NCBI GenBank assembly: GCA_020832665.1
Contig: JAFIEG010000025.1
Span: forward strand, 1 to 53,947
Direction: 5' to 3'
DNA: 53,947 bases
DNA from: Pararhodobacter sp.
GTDB lineage: Bacteria; Pseudomonadota; Alphaproteobacteria; Rhodobacterales; Rhodobacteraceae
The translations under genes were made by a program, and so were the position numbers. Under the pieces are notes generated by a model. It was not told the DNA's origin. It was given only the letters and a program-made list of their open reading frames with translations, and did not search any database. The first letter of the stretch is position 1. Each line of letters starts with the position of its first letter. This document shows, one piece after another, positions 8,414-16,815 of this stretch.

Positions 8414-9109
8414 TCAGCGCCCCGGTGCCGGTTCGGGCCAGGGGCGTTGCGGCCAGTCGCGGCGATAGAATTCCTTCTCCGGCCCTTCAACGAGCGCGCG
8501 CTGCCGCCAGCGCTGAAAGGGTTCATGCGCCAGATGGGCCGCGACATAGGCCATGGATGCGGGCGAAACTGGCAGGTTGTACCCCGCGATCCGCGCCGCG
8601 ACCGGGGCGAAGAAGGCATCGGCGGCGCAATAGGCACCGCACAGCCACGGCCCCTGGCTGCCGGTGGCACGGCGCGCCCAGTCCCACAGCAGCTCGATCC
8701 GCGCCAGATCGTTCAGCACCGCTTGCGGCGGCGCGCAATCGCTATAGCTCAGGCGCAGGTTCATCGGGCAGTGGCTGCGCAGCGCGGCGAAGCTTGAATG
8801 CATCTCGCCCGCCAGCGCCCGCGCCACGGCGCGCGCCGCCGGCTCTGACGGCCAGTGCCCGGCCTGCGGGTGGCGCGAGGCAAGTTCCTCGGCAAAGGCC
8901 AGGCTGTCGGCGATGACCACCCCCTCGGGCAGGCGCAGCGCCGGCACGGTGCGCGCGGGAAAGAAGGGCTTCAGGCTGTCGGCAAAGCTGTCGGTATGGA
9001 GCAGGGCAAGGCTGGTTTCGACCTTCAGGCCGAACGCTTCGCACAGAAGCCAGCCGCGCAGCGACCAGCTGGAATAGGCGTAATCGCCGACGAGAAGGTG
9101 ATAGGTCAT
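8414..9109 (-). CDS. Glutathione S-transferase family protein
   Basis: The 231-residue protein has a thioredoxin-like N-terminal domain (YHLLVGDYAYSSWSLRGW, with the SxWS active-site region) and TVPALRL, the cis-Pro strand. VIADSLAFAEELA is the usual glutathione gamma-Glu contact (SxxI-type) segment. An all-helical C-terminal domain follows. The family conjugates or reduces electrophiles in the cytosol. It is transcribed divergently from rpoH across 121 bases, which invites the guess that it shares stress control. The substrate is unknown. Confidence 0.88.
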   Translation of the reverse strand: MTYHLLVGDYAYSSWSLRGWLLCEAFGLKVETSLALLHTDSFADSLKPFFPARTVPALRLPEGVVIADSLAFAEELASRHPQAGHWPSEPAARAVARALAGEMHSSFAALRSHCPMNLRLSYSDCAPPQAVLNDLARIELLWDWARRATGSQGPWLCGAYCAADAFFAPVAARIAGYNLPVSPASMAYVAAHLAHEPFQRWRQRALVEGPEKEFYRRDWPQRPWPEPAPGR

Positions 9110-9179
9110 GGCGGGCCTCTCGTTCTGCCGTTCGGTGCCGTGTGACCGCCGGGATCGCTCACTTTTCCGACAGCGTCAA

Positions 9180-9208
9180 TGAACCGATTGCCGGCCTTGC
9201 GCGTATCA
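9180..9208 (+). promoter_or_regulatory. Possible ECF-type promoter of rpoH
   Basis: TGAACC (9180-9185) and GTATCA (9203-9208) are separated by 17 bases and lie 23 bases before the rpoH start. The pair resembles ECF sigma promoters, which would fit RpoE control of rpoHII genes in Rhodobacter relatives. This is a visual match only. Confidence 0.3.
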
Positions 9209-9230
9209 TTGGCACAACAGGAGAAGAAAC

Positions 9231-10109
9231 ATGGCACTTGACGGAATGGAAACGCGGCGGTTCTCGCGCAATGCCATGCGCGCCGAGCTGCTGGATGCGG
9301 ATACCGAACAGGAACTCGCGCGGGCCTGGCGCGACCGGCGCGACGAGGCGGCGCTGCACCGGCTGGTCACCGCCTATATGCGGCTGGCGATCTCGATGGC
9401 CTCGAAATTTCGCCATTACGGCGCGCCGATGAGCGACCTGATACAGGAGGCCGGTCTGGGGCTGATGAAGGCCGCCGACAGGTTCGACCCCGATCGCGGC
9501 GTGCGTTTTTCCACCTATGCGGTGTGGTGGATCAAGGCCAGCATTCAGGATTACGTCATGCGTAACTGGTCGATGGTGCGCACCGGCTCGACCTCCAGCC
9601 AGAAGGCGCTGTTCTTCAACATGCGCCGCGTGCAGGCGCAGCTCGAACGCCAGGCTCGCGCCGAGGGCGAGGCGCTTGACGGCCATCAGCTGCGCGAGCG
9701 CATCGCGCATGAGATCGGCGTGCCGGTGGCCGATGTGGCGATGATGCAGGGAAGGCTGGCGGGGGCGGACATGTCGCTCAACGCCCAGCAATCGGGCGAC
9801 GAGGAAGGGCGCGAATGGATCGAAACCCTCGCCGATGATTCCGAGCAGGCCGCCGAGCGTGTCGCCGATGCCCATGACCGCGCCGCGCTGCGCCGCTGGC
9901 TGCAGGGGGCGATGGCCGCGCTGAGCACCCGCGAGCGCTACATCGTGGCCGAGCGCAAGCTGCGCGAGGAACCGCGCACGCTGGAATCGCTGGGCGAGGA
10001 GCTGGGCTTGTCGAAAGAGCGCATCCGCCAGATCGAGGCGGCGGCCTTTGCCAAGATGCGCCGGTCGCTGGAATCGCAATCGCGCGAGGTGTATCAGCTT
10101 CTGGCATGA
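9231..10109 (+). CDS. rpoH: RNA polymerase sigma-32 factor (RpoHII-type)
   Basis: This is an alternative sigma factor for heat and oxidative stress genes. The 292-residue protein has region 2 (MRLAISMASKFRHYG, SDLIQEAGLGLMKAADRFDP, RFSTYAVWWIKASIQDYVMRN), the RpoH-box-like segment QKALFFNMRR, and a region 4 helix-turn-helix (TLESLGEELGLSKERIRQIE). An AGGAGA site precedes the ATG by six bases. Pairing with a ChaN-like gene (ATGA overlap) is, as I recall, the arrangement of rpoHII in Rhodobacter sphaeroides, where RpoE controls it during singlet-oxygen stress; assigning the paralogue here is inference. A plausible target promoter lies in the same window upstream of hsp20. Confidence 0.93.
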   Translation: MALDGMETRRFSRNAMRAELLDADTEQELARAWRDRRDEAALHRLVTAYMRLAISMASKFRHYGAPMSDLIQEAGLGLMKAADRFDPDRGVRFSTYAVWWIKASIQDYVMRNWSMVRTGSTSSQKALFFNMRRVQAQLERQARAEGEALDGHQLRERIAHEIGVPVADVAMMQGRLAGADMSLNAQQSGDEEGREWIETLADDSEQAAERVADAHDRAALRRWLQGAMAALSTRERYIVAERKLREEPRTLESLGEELGLSKERIRQIEAAAFAKMRRSLESQSREVYQLLA

Positions 10110-10921
10110 GATACTGCCTTGCCGCGCTGATCCTCGCCCTGCCCCTGCCGCTGTCGGCCGGGCCGCTGACGCCCGAGGCGCTGGATGTGCTGCCCGCTTC
10201 CGATGTGGTGATTCTGGGCGAGGTGCATGACAACCCGGCGCATCACACCCTTCAGGCGCGCGCGGTCGAGGCGCTGCAACCCGCAGCGCTGGTGTGGGAG
10301 ATGATGACCCCCGAACAGGCCGCGCGCCTGCCTGAAGATCTGCGCGATGCCGGCGCTGTGGACGAGGCGATCGGCTGGGCAGGAAGGGGCTGGCCCGATT
10401 TCGCGCATTATCACCCCATCCTGCTGGCCGCACCGGGCGCGCGCAACGTCGGCGCCGAGGTGCCGCGCGAGCAGGCGCGGCGAGTTTTCGGCGAGCCCCT
10501 GCCCGAGGTGTTTTCCGATCTGTTCGGCCTGTCGCCCGCGCGCTTCGGGCTTGACCGGGCGCTGCCGCCCCAGGACCAGGCCGCGCGCGAGGCGCTGCAG
10601 GCAGTGGCGCATTGCGATGCGCTGCCCGAGCATCTGCTGCCCGGCATGGTGGCCGCGCAGCGGCTGCGCGATGCGGCGCTGGCCCAGGCGGTGCTTGCGG
10701 CGCTGGATGAAACCGGCGGGCCGGTGGCGGTGATCACCGGCTGGGGCCATGCCAGGCGCGACACGGGCCTGCCGCGCAAGCTGGCGCTGGCCGAGCCCGA
10801 TATCGGCGTGCTGTCGGTTGCCATGCTGGAATCGGACCCGGGCCCCGAGGCGCCCTTTGACCACTGGATCGTCACCGCCCCGCACCCGCGCGAAGACCCC
10901 TGCGCGGCGTTTGGCGAGTGA
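10106..10921 (+). CDS. ChaN-like (DUF399) exported protein
   Basis: The 271-residue protein has an N-terminal signal peptide (RYCLAALILALPLPLSAG) without a lipobox Cys, so it is probably periplasmic rather than a lipoprotein. The ChaN core is seen in VVILGEVHDNPAHHTLQ, WEMM, GWPDFAHYHPI and the late motif VITGWGHARRDTGLP. The ChaN family has been associated with haem or iron binding in Campylobacter, but its role in alphaproteobacteria is unclear. The start codon overlaps the rpoH stop (ATGA), so it is translationally coupled to the sigma factor and probably belongs to the same stress response. Confidence 0.82.
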   Translation: MRYCLAALILALPLPLSAGPLTPEALDVLPASDVVILGEVHDNPAHHTLQARAVEALQPAALVWEMMTPEQAARLPEDLRDAGAVDEAIGWAGRGWPDFAHYHPILLAAPGARNVGAEVPREQARRVFGEPLPEVFSDLFGLSPARFGLDRALPPQDQAAREALQAVAHCDALPEHLLPGMVAAQRLRDAALAQAVLAALDETGGPVAVITGWGHARRDTGLPRKLALAEPDIGVLSVAMLESDPGPEAPFDHWIVTAPHPREDPCAAFGE

Positions 10922-10942
10922 CGGCAAAAGCGAGAGCGCCCC

Positions 10943-11602
10943 TCATTGCGGGGTCAGGGCAAGGCTGTCCCAATGCATGGCCTCGATGCGAAGCCCCGTC
11001 TGCAACCGGGTTTCCAGTGTGCCGATCAGCCCGATTTCGCCCAGATGAATCAGCCTTATGGTGCGCTGCGCGCCGGGTTCGGCATCGGCTTCGGTCTCGC
11101 CCACAAGACGCGGCAACTGCTCGAAGGGGCAGCCGGCAAGCACCGCCGCCTCGGCGGCCGGATCGTCGGCGGTGAATTCGATCTCGCCGGCCAACTCGAA
11201 ACTGCGGAAATCCTCTGCCGGCAGGGGCGCGGCCTGCATGATGAAATGCATGTCGCGCTCGCTGCCCTTCAGCGTGCCGATCAGCGCGCCATCGTCCAGC
11301 CAAAAGCGGAATTCGCGCTCACGCTCGGGAATATCGAGGCTTTGCCGGTTGCGGCGACGCTCGCTTGCCGTGAGGTAGAGATGTTCGGAGAAGCCCAGTT
11401 CGTATACCCCCGGCAGCACGTCTTGCGCCTGCCAGTCGGCCAGCGCGCCTTGTGGCGGGCAGTCGGCTGCATCCTGCGCCGGGGGGGGGGGGGGGGGGGG
11501 GGGGGGCCCCCCCAACCCCCCCCCCCCCCCCCCCCCCGCCAGAAAGCGCAGCCCGCTCAGCCGGTTGCGGTGGCGTCTCCAAGTGTGTTGACGGCAGGTC
11601 AT
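10943..11602 (-). CDS. Uncharacterised exported protein, 5' end corrupted by a homopolymer
   Basis: The trustworthy part is the C-terminal roughly 175 residues (from AQDAADCPPQGALADW to SLALTPQ). It is rich in acidic residues and contains VYELGFSEHLYLTASE and EREFRFWLDDGALIGTLKG. I recognise no family. Between the likely start region (RNRLSGLRFLA, the beginning of a signal peptide) and the mature part lies G26-C7-AA-C22 at 11481-11537, read as poly-Gly/poly-Pro. This has almost certainly replaced genuine GC-rich sequence, perhaps the hydrophobic core of the signal peptide, so start and frame are uncertain. It follows the MBL-fold gene on the same strand and may share its transcript. Confidence 0.6.
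   Translation of the reverse strand: MTCRQHTWRRHRNRLSGLRFLAGGGGGGGLGGPPPPPPPPPAQDAADCPPQGALADWQAQDVLPGVYELGFSEHLYLTASERRRNRQSLDIPEREREFRFWLDDGALIGTLKGSERDMHFIMQAAPLPAEDFRSFELAGEIEFTADDPAAEAAVLAGCPFEQLPRLVGETEADAEPGAQRTIRLIHLGEIGLIGTLETRLQTGLRIEAMHWDSLALTPQ
11481..11537. other. G/C homopolymer tract, probable sequencing or assembly artefact
   Basis: 26 G are followed by 7 C, AA and 22 C. It interrupts an otherwise normal coding region. Similar runs occur at 19291-19307, at 19348-19364 and at both contig ends, which points to a technical cause. I would treat these bases as unknown. Confidence 0.75.
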
Positions 11603-11616
11603 TGTCCCCGCACCCG

Positions 11617-12450
11617 TCAGGGCCGGGTCAGCCGATAACCGCCATTCGCGCGCTCGACGCCGTGAAAGGCAGGGTGCAGGAAATGTCCGCCGGTGAACAG
11701 CGCGCCGTCGCTTGCCAGCTCATCGAGCAGCCGCTTGCGGGTGGCGCGGGCGGTATCCATGTTCATGTCGAAGGCAATGGCGATATCGGGGTCGGCGGCC
11801 TGCAGCGCCGGGGCGTGGATGATGTCACCGACATGCAGAAGCTGCTCTGCCCCCGAGGCCAGCCGCCAGCCGCTGTGACCGGGCGTATGGCCGGGCAGTG
11901 CAAAGGCGCTCAGCCCCGGAGCAATCTCGCCCTCGGCCTCGATCGGGCGCAGCCGGTCGCCATAGGCGGCGAGCACCGCGCGCGCCAGTTGCCCCCATTG
12001 CTCAAGCGTTTCGCCCCCGCCCGAGGTGTTGGAGGCCTGGCTCCAGAAATCGTGCTCGGCGCGCGGCAGCGCCAACTCGGCGCGGGGAAACACCGCCGCG
12101 CCCTCGGCGGTGATCATGCCGGCAATGTGGTCGGGGTGCAGATGTGTGGCAAAGAGCGTGTCCACCTGATCAGGGGCGGTGCCGGCCTCCTTCAGCGCCT
12201 CGGGCAGAAAGCCGCAGGCCGGGCCGAACAGATCGCGCGGGCCGGCATCGGCAAGGATCGTGCGCCCGCCCGAGCGAATCAGCACGGCGTTGAAATTGGT
12301 CTCGATCTCGCCTTTGCCGGCGGCCGAAAGCAGCTCCTTGATATGCGCCTCGTCGGTGCCCGGAAACAGATCGGCGGAAAAGCTGATCCCGCCATCGGTG
12401 AGAATGGTCACCTCGGCATCGCCAATGGTGCGGGTTGCGGTGCGGCTCAT
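11617..12450 (-). CDS. MBL-fold metallo-hydrolase
   Basis: The protein is 277 residues from the ATG at 12450; longer upstream readings run through a non-coding repeat. The metal-binding motif THLHPDHIAG (HxHxDH) is present, followed by PGHTPGHSGW for the next His, and GDIIHAP and GGHFLHP for the bridging Asp and last His. The family hydrolyses lactones, thioesters or other esters at a dinuclear metal site. The layout resembles AHL-lactonase-like and quinolone-degrading cytosolic members, but I cannot name the substrate. It is divergent from the acyl-CoA ligase operon, separated by 274 bases. Confidence 0.88.
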   Translation of the reverse strand: MSRTATRTIGDAEVTILTDGGISFSADLFPGTDEAHIKELLSAAGKGEIETNFNAVLIRSGGRTILADAGPRDLFGPACGFLPEALKEAGTAPDQVDTLFATHLHPDHIAGMITAEGAAVFPRAELALPRAEHDFWSQASNTSGGGETLEQWGQLARAVLAAYGDRLRPIEAEGEIAPGLSAFALPGHTPGHSGWRLASGAEQLLHVGDIIHAPALQAADPDIAIAFDMNMDTARATRKRLLDELASDGALFTGGHFLHPAFHGVERANGGYRLTRP

Positions 12451-12522
12451 CTCGTCCCCTCCCTTGTGGGTTACTGCGGCGATGATAGCCGCGCCGCCCG
12501 GGCATGACAACGCGCCGCCCGA

Positions 12523-12570
12523 CCCTTCATCTTGCCCGGAAACACGCCGGACCGGGGGGCAGCGCCCCCC
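12523..12570 (-). repeat. Dispersed GC-rich hairpin repeat, copy 2 (diverged)
   Basis: In reverse orientation, CCCTTCATCTTGCC (12523-12536) leads through a shortened centre to the hairpin GGGGGGCAGCGCCCCCC (12554-12570). It lies in the divergent region between the MBL gene and the acyl-CoA ligase. The rest of that gap holds no further structure I can name apart from the GGGGAGGAGAT ribosome site of the next gene. Confidence 0.75.
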
Positions 12571-12724
12571 TCTGCCAGGGCCACAAGGAACTGCGGCAAA
12601 TGGCCCCTGTAACAATTCGAAAGGATTGCGACAAAATGGCGAAAAACTTGCCAGCCACGAACAGGCGGGAAACGCGGCCGGGCCGAGGAGGGCCCGCGGC
12701 CGCGGCACGGGGAGGAGATAACCG

Positions 12725-14692
12725 GTGACCATGACGGCTGCGCAGCCTGGGCTGCAATCGATTCCCGCGCTTCTGGCGCGCAATGCCGAACAGCTCGGCA
12801 AGTTTACCGCATACCGCGAAAAGGAATTCGGCATCTGGCAGGCCTGGACCTGGAAGCAAACCGCCGAGGAAGTGCGCTCGATGGCGATGGGTTTCCTGGC
12901 ACTGGGCATGGAGCGCGGCGACTATGTCGCCATCATCGGCCGCAACCGGCCGGCGCTTTACTGGGCGATGGTGGCGGCGCAATCGGTGGGCGCGATCCCG
13001 GTGCCGCTCTACCAGGACGCGGTGGCCGAGGAAATGACCTATGTGCTCGACCATTGCGGCGCCCGATTTGCCGTCTGCGGCGACCAGGAGCAGGTAGACA
13101 AGGTCATCGAGGTGCAGGAGACGGTCAAGTCCATCGAGCAGATCATGTATCTCGACAAGCGCGGGATGCGTAAATACGACCACAGCCGCATGAACTGGCT
13201 GATGGATGTGGTCGCCGAGGGCCGCGCCGGGCATCAGCGCTTCGAGGCCGAGCTGAACAAGCGCATGGCCGAGCTGACCTATGACCACCCCTGCGTGATC
13301 CTCTATACCTCGGGCACCACCGGCAAGCCCAAGGGCGTGGTGCTGTCCAACCGCAACATCATCGAGACCTCGCGCGCATCGTCGGAATTCGACAATCTCA
13401 AGCCCAAGGACGAGATCCTCGCCTATCTGCCCATGGCCTGGGTGGGCGATTTCATCTTTGCCATCGGCCAGGCCTACTGGACGGGCTTTTGCGTGAACTG
13501 CCCCGAAAGCGCGCAGACCATGATGACCGATCTGCGCGAGATCGGCCCGACCTATTTCTTTGCGCCGCCGAGGGTGTTCGAGAACATGCTCACCTCGGTG
13601 ATGATCCGCATGGAAGATGCCAGCCGGATGAAGAAGCGTTTGTTCGAGCGCTACATGGCGCATGCGCGCAAGGTCGGCCCGGCAATTCTGGACGGCAAGG
13701 AGGTCAGCGCCGCCGACCGTGCGAAATACATGCTGGGCGAGCTTTTCGTCTATGGCCCGCTGAAGAACACGCTGGGCCTGTCGAAAATCCGCGTTGCCTA
13801 TACCGCCGGCGAGGCGATCGGGCCCGAGATCTTCGAGTTCTACCGCTCGCTGGGGATCAATCTCAAGCAACTCTATGGCCAGACCGAGGCAAGCGTGTTC
13901 ATCACCCAGCAGCCCGATGGCGAGGTGCGCAACGACACCGTTGGCGTGCCCAGCCCGGGGGTGGAGGTGAAGATAGCCGATGATGGCGAGGTCTATTACC
14001 GCTCGCCCGGCACTTTCGTGGAATACTACAAGAATGCCGAATCCACCGCCTCGACCAAGGATCCCGAGGGCTGGGTGGCCACGGGTGATGCCGGCTTCTT
14101 CGAGCCCGACACCGGGCATCTGCGCATCATCGACCGCGCCAAGGATGTCGGCAAGATGGCCGATGGCAGTATGTTCGCGCCCAAATACGTGGAAAACAAG
14201 CTGAAATTCTACCCCAACATCCTTGAGACGGTGGTCTTCGGCAACAACCGCGACCGCTGTGTGGCCTTCATCAATATCGACCTTTCGGCAGTGGGGAACT
14301 GGGCCGAGCGCAACAACATCGCCTATTCCAGCTATCAGGAACTGGCCGGGCACCAGCGCGTGCTGGACATGATCCAGGAGCATGTGAGCGAGACCAATGA
14401 AAGCATTGCGCGGGACCAGATGCTTTCGGGCTGCCAGGTGCACCGCTTCCTGGTGCTGCACAAGGAGCTTGACCCCGATGACGGCGAGATCACCCGCACC
14501 CGCAAGGTGCGCCGGCGCATCGTGGAAGAGAAATATGCTGATCTGATCGATGCGCTTTATGGCGGCAAGGACGAGATCTACACCGAGACCGAAGTCACCT
14601 ATGAGGACGGCCGCAAGGGCAAGATCAAGGCGACGCTGGAAATTCGCGATGCCAAGGTGTTCGACGTGGCACAGAAGGTGGCCGCGCAATGA
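12725..14692 (+). CDS. AMP-forming long-chain-type acyl-CoA synthetase
   Basis: The 655-residue adenylate-forming enzyme activates a carboxylic acid as acyl-AMP and then acyl-CoA. The P-loop is LYTSGTTGKPKGVVLSN; further on are YGQTEAS and the hinge region GDAGFFEPDTGHLRIIDR. A GGAGGA box lies seven bases before GTG 12725 and thirteen before ATG 12731, so I took GTG. It opens an operon in which a branched-chain-type ABC importer follows, and a PaaK-like protein closes it. Uptake and CoA activation of one organic acid therefore seem linked. The chain or ring nature of the substrate cannot be told from the sequence; similar ligase-liv-paaK clusters are widespread in proteobacteria. Confidence 0.9.
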   Translation: MTMTAAQPGLQSIPALLARNAEQLGKFTAYREKEFGIWQAWTWKQTAEEVRSMAMGFLALGMERGDYVAIIGRNRPALYWAMVAAQSVGAIPVPLYQDAVAEEMTYVLDHCGARFAVCGDQEQVDKVIEVQETVKSIEQIMYLDKRGMRKYDHSRMNWLMDVVAEGRAGHQRFEAELNKRMAELTYDHPCVILYTSGTTGKPKGVVLSNRNIIETSRASSEFDNLKPKDEILAYLPMAWVGDFIFAIGQAYWTGFCVNCPESAQTMMTDLREIGPTYFFAPPRVFENMLTSVMIRMEDASRMKKRLFERYMAHARKVGPAILDGKEVSAADRAKYMLGELFVYGPLKNTLGLSKIRVAYTAGEAIGPEIFEFYRSLGINLKQLYGQTEASVFITQQPDGEVRNDTVGVPSPGVEVKIADDGEVYYRSPGTFVEYYKNAESTASTKDPEGWVATGDAGFFEPDTGHLRIIDRAKDVGKMADGSMFAPKYVENKLKFYPNILETVVFGNNRDRCVAFINIDLSAVGNWAERNNIAYSSYQELAGHQRVLDMIQEHVSETNESIARDQMLSGCQVHRFLVLHKELDPDDGEITRTRKVRRRIVEEKYADLIDALYGGKDEIYTETEVTYEDGRKGKIKATLEIRDAKVFDVAQKVAAQ

Positions 14693-14955
14693 GCCGCGAT
14701 GGCGAAACCGGCGCCATGCCCCCCTCCTATGTCGTTGCCGGCGCCTTTGCGCTGGGCGGGCTGGTGCTTTCCTTCGCGGTGGTGCGCTTCTTTCCCGAGT
14801 TTCTAAAGCCCGCCATCAGCGGTTCGATCACCGGCGCCTTCGGCATTCTGGCGCTGCAGCGCATCTGGCCGGGGCTGCCGCTCTCAAGGCTACACTACAT
14901 CATCGGGTCGATGGTGGCTTACGGGCTGCTGGTCGGCCTCATCGGGAGGCTCTGA
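14689..14955 (+). CDS. Small membrane protein of unknown function
   Basis: The 88-residue protein has two or three hydrophobic segments (YVVAGAFALGGLVLSFAVV, ITGAFGILALQRI, IIGSMVAYGLLVGLIG). The start codon overlaps the stop of the acyl-CoA synthetase (ATGA), and the stop lies three bases before the ABC ATPase gene, so it is embedded in the operon. I do not recognise a family. Position suggests an accessory role in the transporter, but that is inference only. Confidence 0.7.
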   Translation: MSRDGETGAMPPSYVVAGAFALGGLVLSFAVVRFFPEFLKPAISGSITGAFGILALQRIWPGLPLSRLHYIIGSMVAYGLLVGLIGRL

Positions 14956-14958
14956 GCA

Positions 14959-15783
14959 ATGCTCGATACGAAACCGGATGAAGGTTACACCACCGCCGAC
15001 GGCCGCCAGATCGGTGGGGTGGCGATGGAGATGAAGAACATCACCCTGCGCTTCGGCGGGGTGGTGGCAATCAAGGATATCAGCTTCGATATCCGCTGGG
15101 GCGAGATCCGCGCCATCATCGGGCCCAACGGCGCCGGCAAGTCATCAATGCTCAACGTCATCTCGGGCTTCTATCACCCGCAGGACGGCGAGGTCTGGTA
15201 CAAGGGCTATCGCCGCGCGCGCATGCGCCCCTACCAGGTGGCGCGCACCGGCATCGCGCGCACCTTCCAGAACATCGCGCTGTTCGAGGGCATGTCGGTG
15301 CTCGACAACATCATGACCGGCCGGCTGAACCTGATGAATGCCGGCTTCATCAGCCAGGCGATGTGGTGGGGCAAGGCCGCGCGCGAGGAAGAGGAGCACC
15401 GCGAGAAGGTCGAGAAGGTGATCGACTTTCTGGAAATCCAGCATATCCGCAAGACGCCGGTGGCGCGCCTGCCCTACGGGCTGAAGAAGCGCGTGGAACT
15501 GGCGCGCGCGCTCGCCGCCGAGCCCTCGATACTGCTGCTCGACGAGCCGATGGCGGGCATGAATGTCGAGGAGAAAGAGGACATGAGCCGCTTCATCCTT
15601 GATGTGAACGACGAATTCAACACCACCATCGTGCTGATCGAGCACGACATGGGCGTTGTCATGGATCTGTCCGACCGCGTGGTCGTGATGGATTACGGCA
15701 AGAAGATCGGCGACGGCACGCCTGACGAGGTGCGCAACAACGAAGAGGTCATCAAGGCCTATCTGGGGGTGGAGCATGACTGA
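14959..15783 (+). CDS. Branched-chain-type ABC transporter ATP-binding protein (LivG-like)
   Basis: The 274-residue ATPase carries Walker A GPNGAGKSSMLN, the Q-loop ARTFQNIALFEGMSVLDNI, an atypical signature LPYGLKKRVELARALA in place of LSxGQ, Walker B ILLLDEPMAGM and the switch His (VLIEHDMGVV). It energises import of an organic acid or amino acid with the two permeases and the binding protein that follow. The altered signature is, as far as I know, common in the LivG proteins of these ligase-associated clusters, so it is not a sign of inactivity. Confidence 0.92.
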   Translation: MLDTKPDEGYTTADGRQIGGVAMEMKNITLRFGGVVAIKDISFDIRWGEIRAIIGPNGAGKSSMLNVISGFYHPQDGEVWYKGYRRARMRPYQVARTGIARTFQNIALFEGMSVLDNIMTGRLNLMNAGFISQAMWWGKAAREEEEHREKVEKVIDFLEIQHIRKTPVARLPYGLKKRVELARALAAEPSILLLDEPMAGMNVEEKEDMSRFILDVNDEFNTTIVLIEHDMGVVMDLSDRVVVMDYGKKIGDGTPDEVRNNEEVIKAYLGVEHD

Positions 15784-15824
15784 GCACAACACCGGCAGGC
15801 TCTTGAATTCGGGGAGGGGCAGGC

Positions 15825-16811
15825 ATGCCTGAAACGCTTCTTTTCGCCATGGAGGCCGCCATCAACGGTCTTGCGGCGGGGGTGATGTATGCGCTGGTGG
15901 CGCTCGGCTTCGTGCTGATCTTCAAGGCCAGCGGCATCTTCAACTTCAGCCAGGGGGTGATGGCGCTGTTTGCCGCGCTGACGCTGGTGGGGCTGCAGAC
16001 CGGGCAGATTCCGTTCTCGCATCTGATCAACGCCATCTTCGGCACCAGGATGCATCATTTCGGCTTCACCCTGCCCACCTTTGTGGCCATCGCCGGCACC
16101 GTGCTGGTGATGATCGCCTTCGCCTGGCTGGTCGAGCGCCTGATCTTTCGCCATCTGGTCAACCAGGAGCCGATCATCCTGTTCATGGCCACCATCGGGC
16201 TGGCCTATTTCCTGGAAGGGCTGGGCGACATCATGTGGGGCGCCGAGGTCAAGCGACTGGATGTGGGCCTGCCACAAGGCATGTCCGGGCCCATAGACGA
16301 CCTGACCTTTGCCTGGTTCGGCTACGGCTTCTTTGTCGATTCGCTTGAAATCTGGGCAGCCGCCATCGCCGGGTTGCTGGTGATCACGCTGGTGATCTTC
16401 TCGCAATACACCAAGCAGGGCCGCGCCCTGCGCGCTGTGGCCGACGATCACCAGGCAGCACTGTCGGTGGGCATCAGCCTGCGCTTCATCTGGGTGCTGG
16501 TGTGGTCGCTGGCGGGTATCGTGGCGCTGGTGGCCGGCATCATGTGGGGGGCGAAATCAGGTGTGCAGTTCTCGCTGTCGCTGATCGCGCTCAAGGCACT
16601 GCCGGTGCTTATCCTGGGCGGGTTCACCTCGATCCCGGGGGCGATCATTGGCGGGCTCATCATCGGGGTCGGCGAGAAGCTGTTCGATTTCCTGCTCGGG
16701 CCGATCGTGGGCAGCGCCACCGAAAACTGGTTCGCCTACATGCTGGCACTCGTTTTCCTGCTGTTCCGGCCGCAGGGGCTGTTCGGCGAAAAGATCATCG
16801 AGAGGGTCTGA
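15825..16811 (+). CDS. Branched-chain-type ABC transporter permease (LivH-like)
   Basis: The 328-residue inner-membrane permease has about eight hydrophobic segments. The N-terminal stretch is INGLAAGVMYALVALGFVLIFKASGIFNFSQG, containing the LivH hallmark region. The cytoplasmic EAA-like loop includes GRALRAVADDHQAALSVGI. It starts after a GGGGAGG ribosome site and is followed four bases after its stop by the second permease. It forms the translocation channel together with the LivM-like protein. Confidence 0.92.
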   Translation: MPETLLFAMEAAINGLAAGVMYALVALGFVLIFKASGIFNFSQGVMALFAALTLVGLQTGQIPFSHLINAIFGTRMHHFGFTLPTFVAIAGTVLVMIAFAWLVERLIFRHLVNQEPIILFMATIGLAYFLEGLGDIMWGAEVKRLDVGLPQGMSGPIDDLTFAWFGYGFFVDSLEIWAAAIAGLLVITLVIFSQYTKQGRALRAVADDHQAALSVGISLRFIWVLVWSLAGIVALVAGIMWGAKSGVQFSLSLIALKALPVLILGGFTSIPGAIIGGLIIGVGEKLFDFLLGPIVGSATENWFAYMLALVFLLFRPQGLFGEKIIERV

Positions 16812-16815
16812 CACC

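Noticed and set aside
11452-12507. Plus-strand frame of 351 codons with poly-Gly/poly-Pro over the homopolymer
   Set aside because: It is antisense to the MBL-fold gene and its unusual composition comes from the artefactual G/C run.
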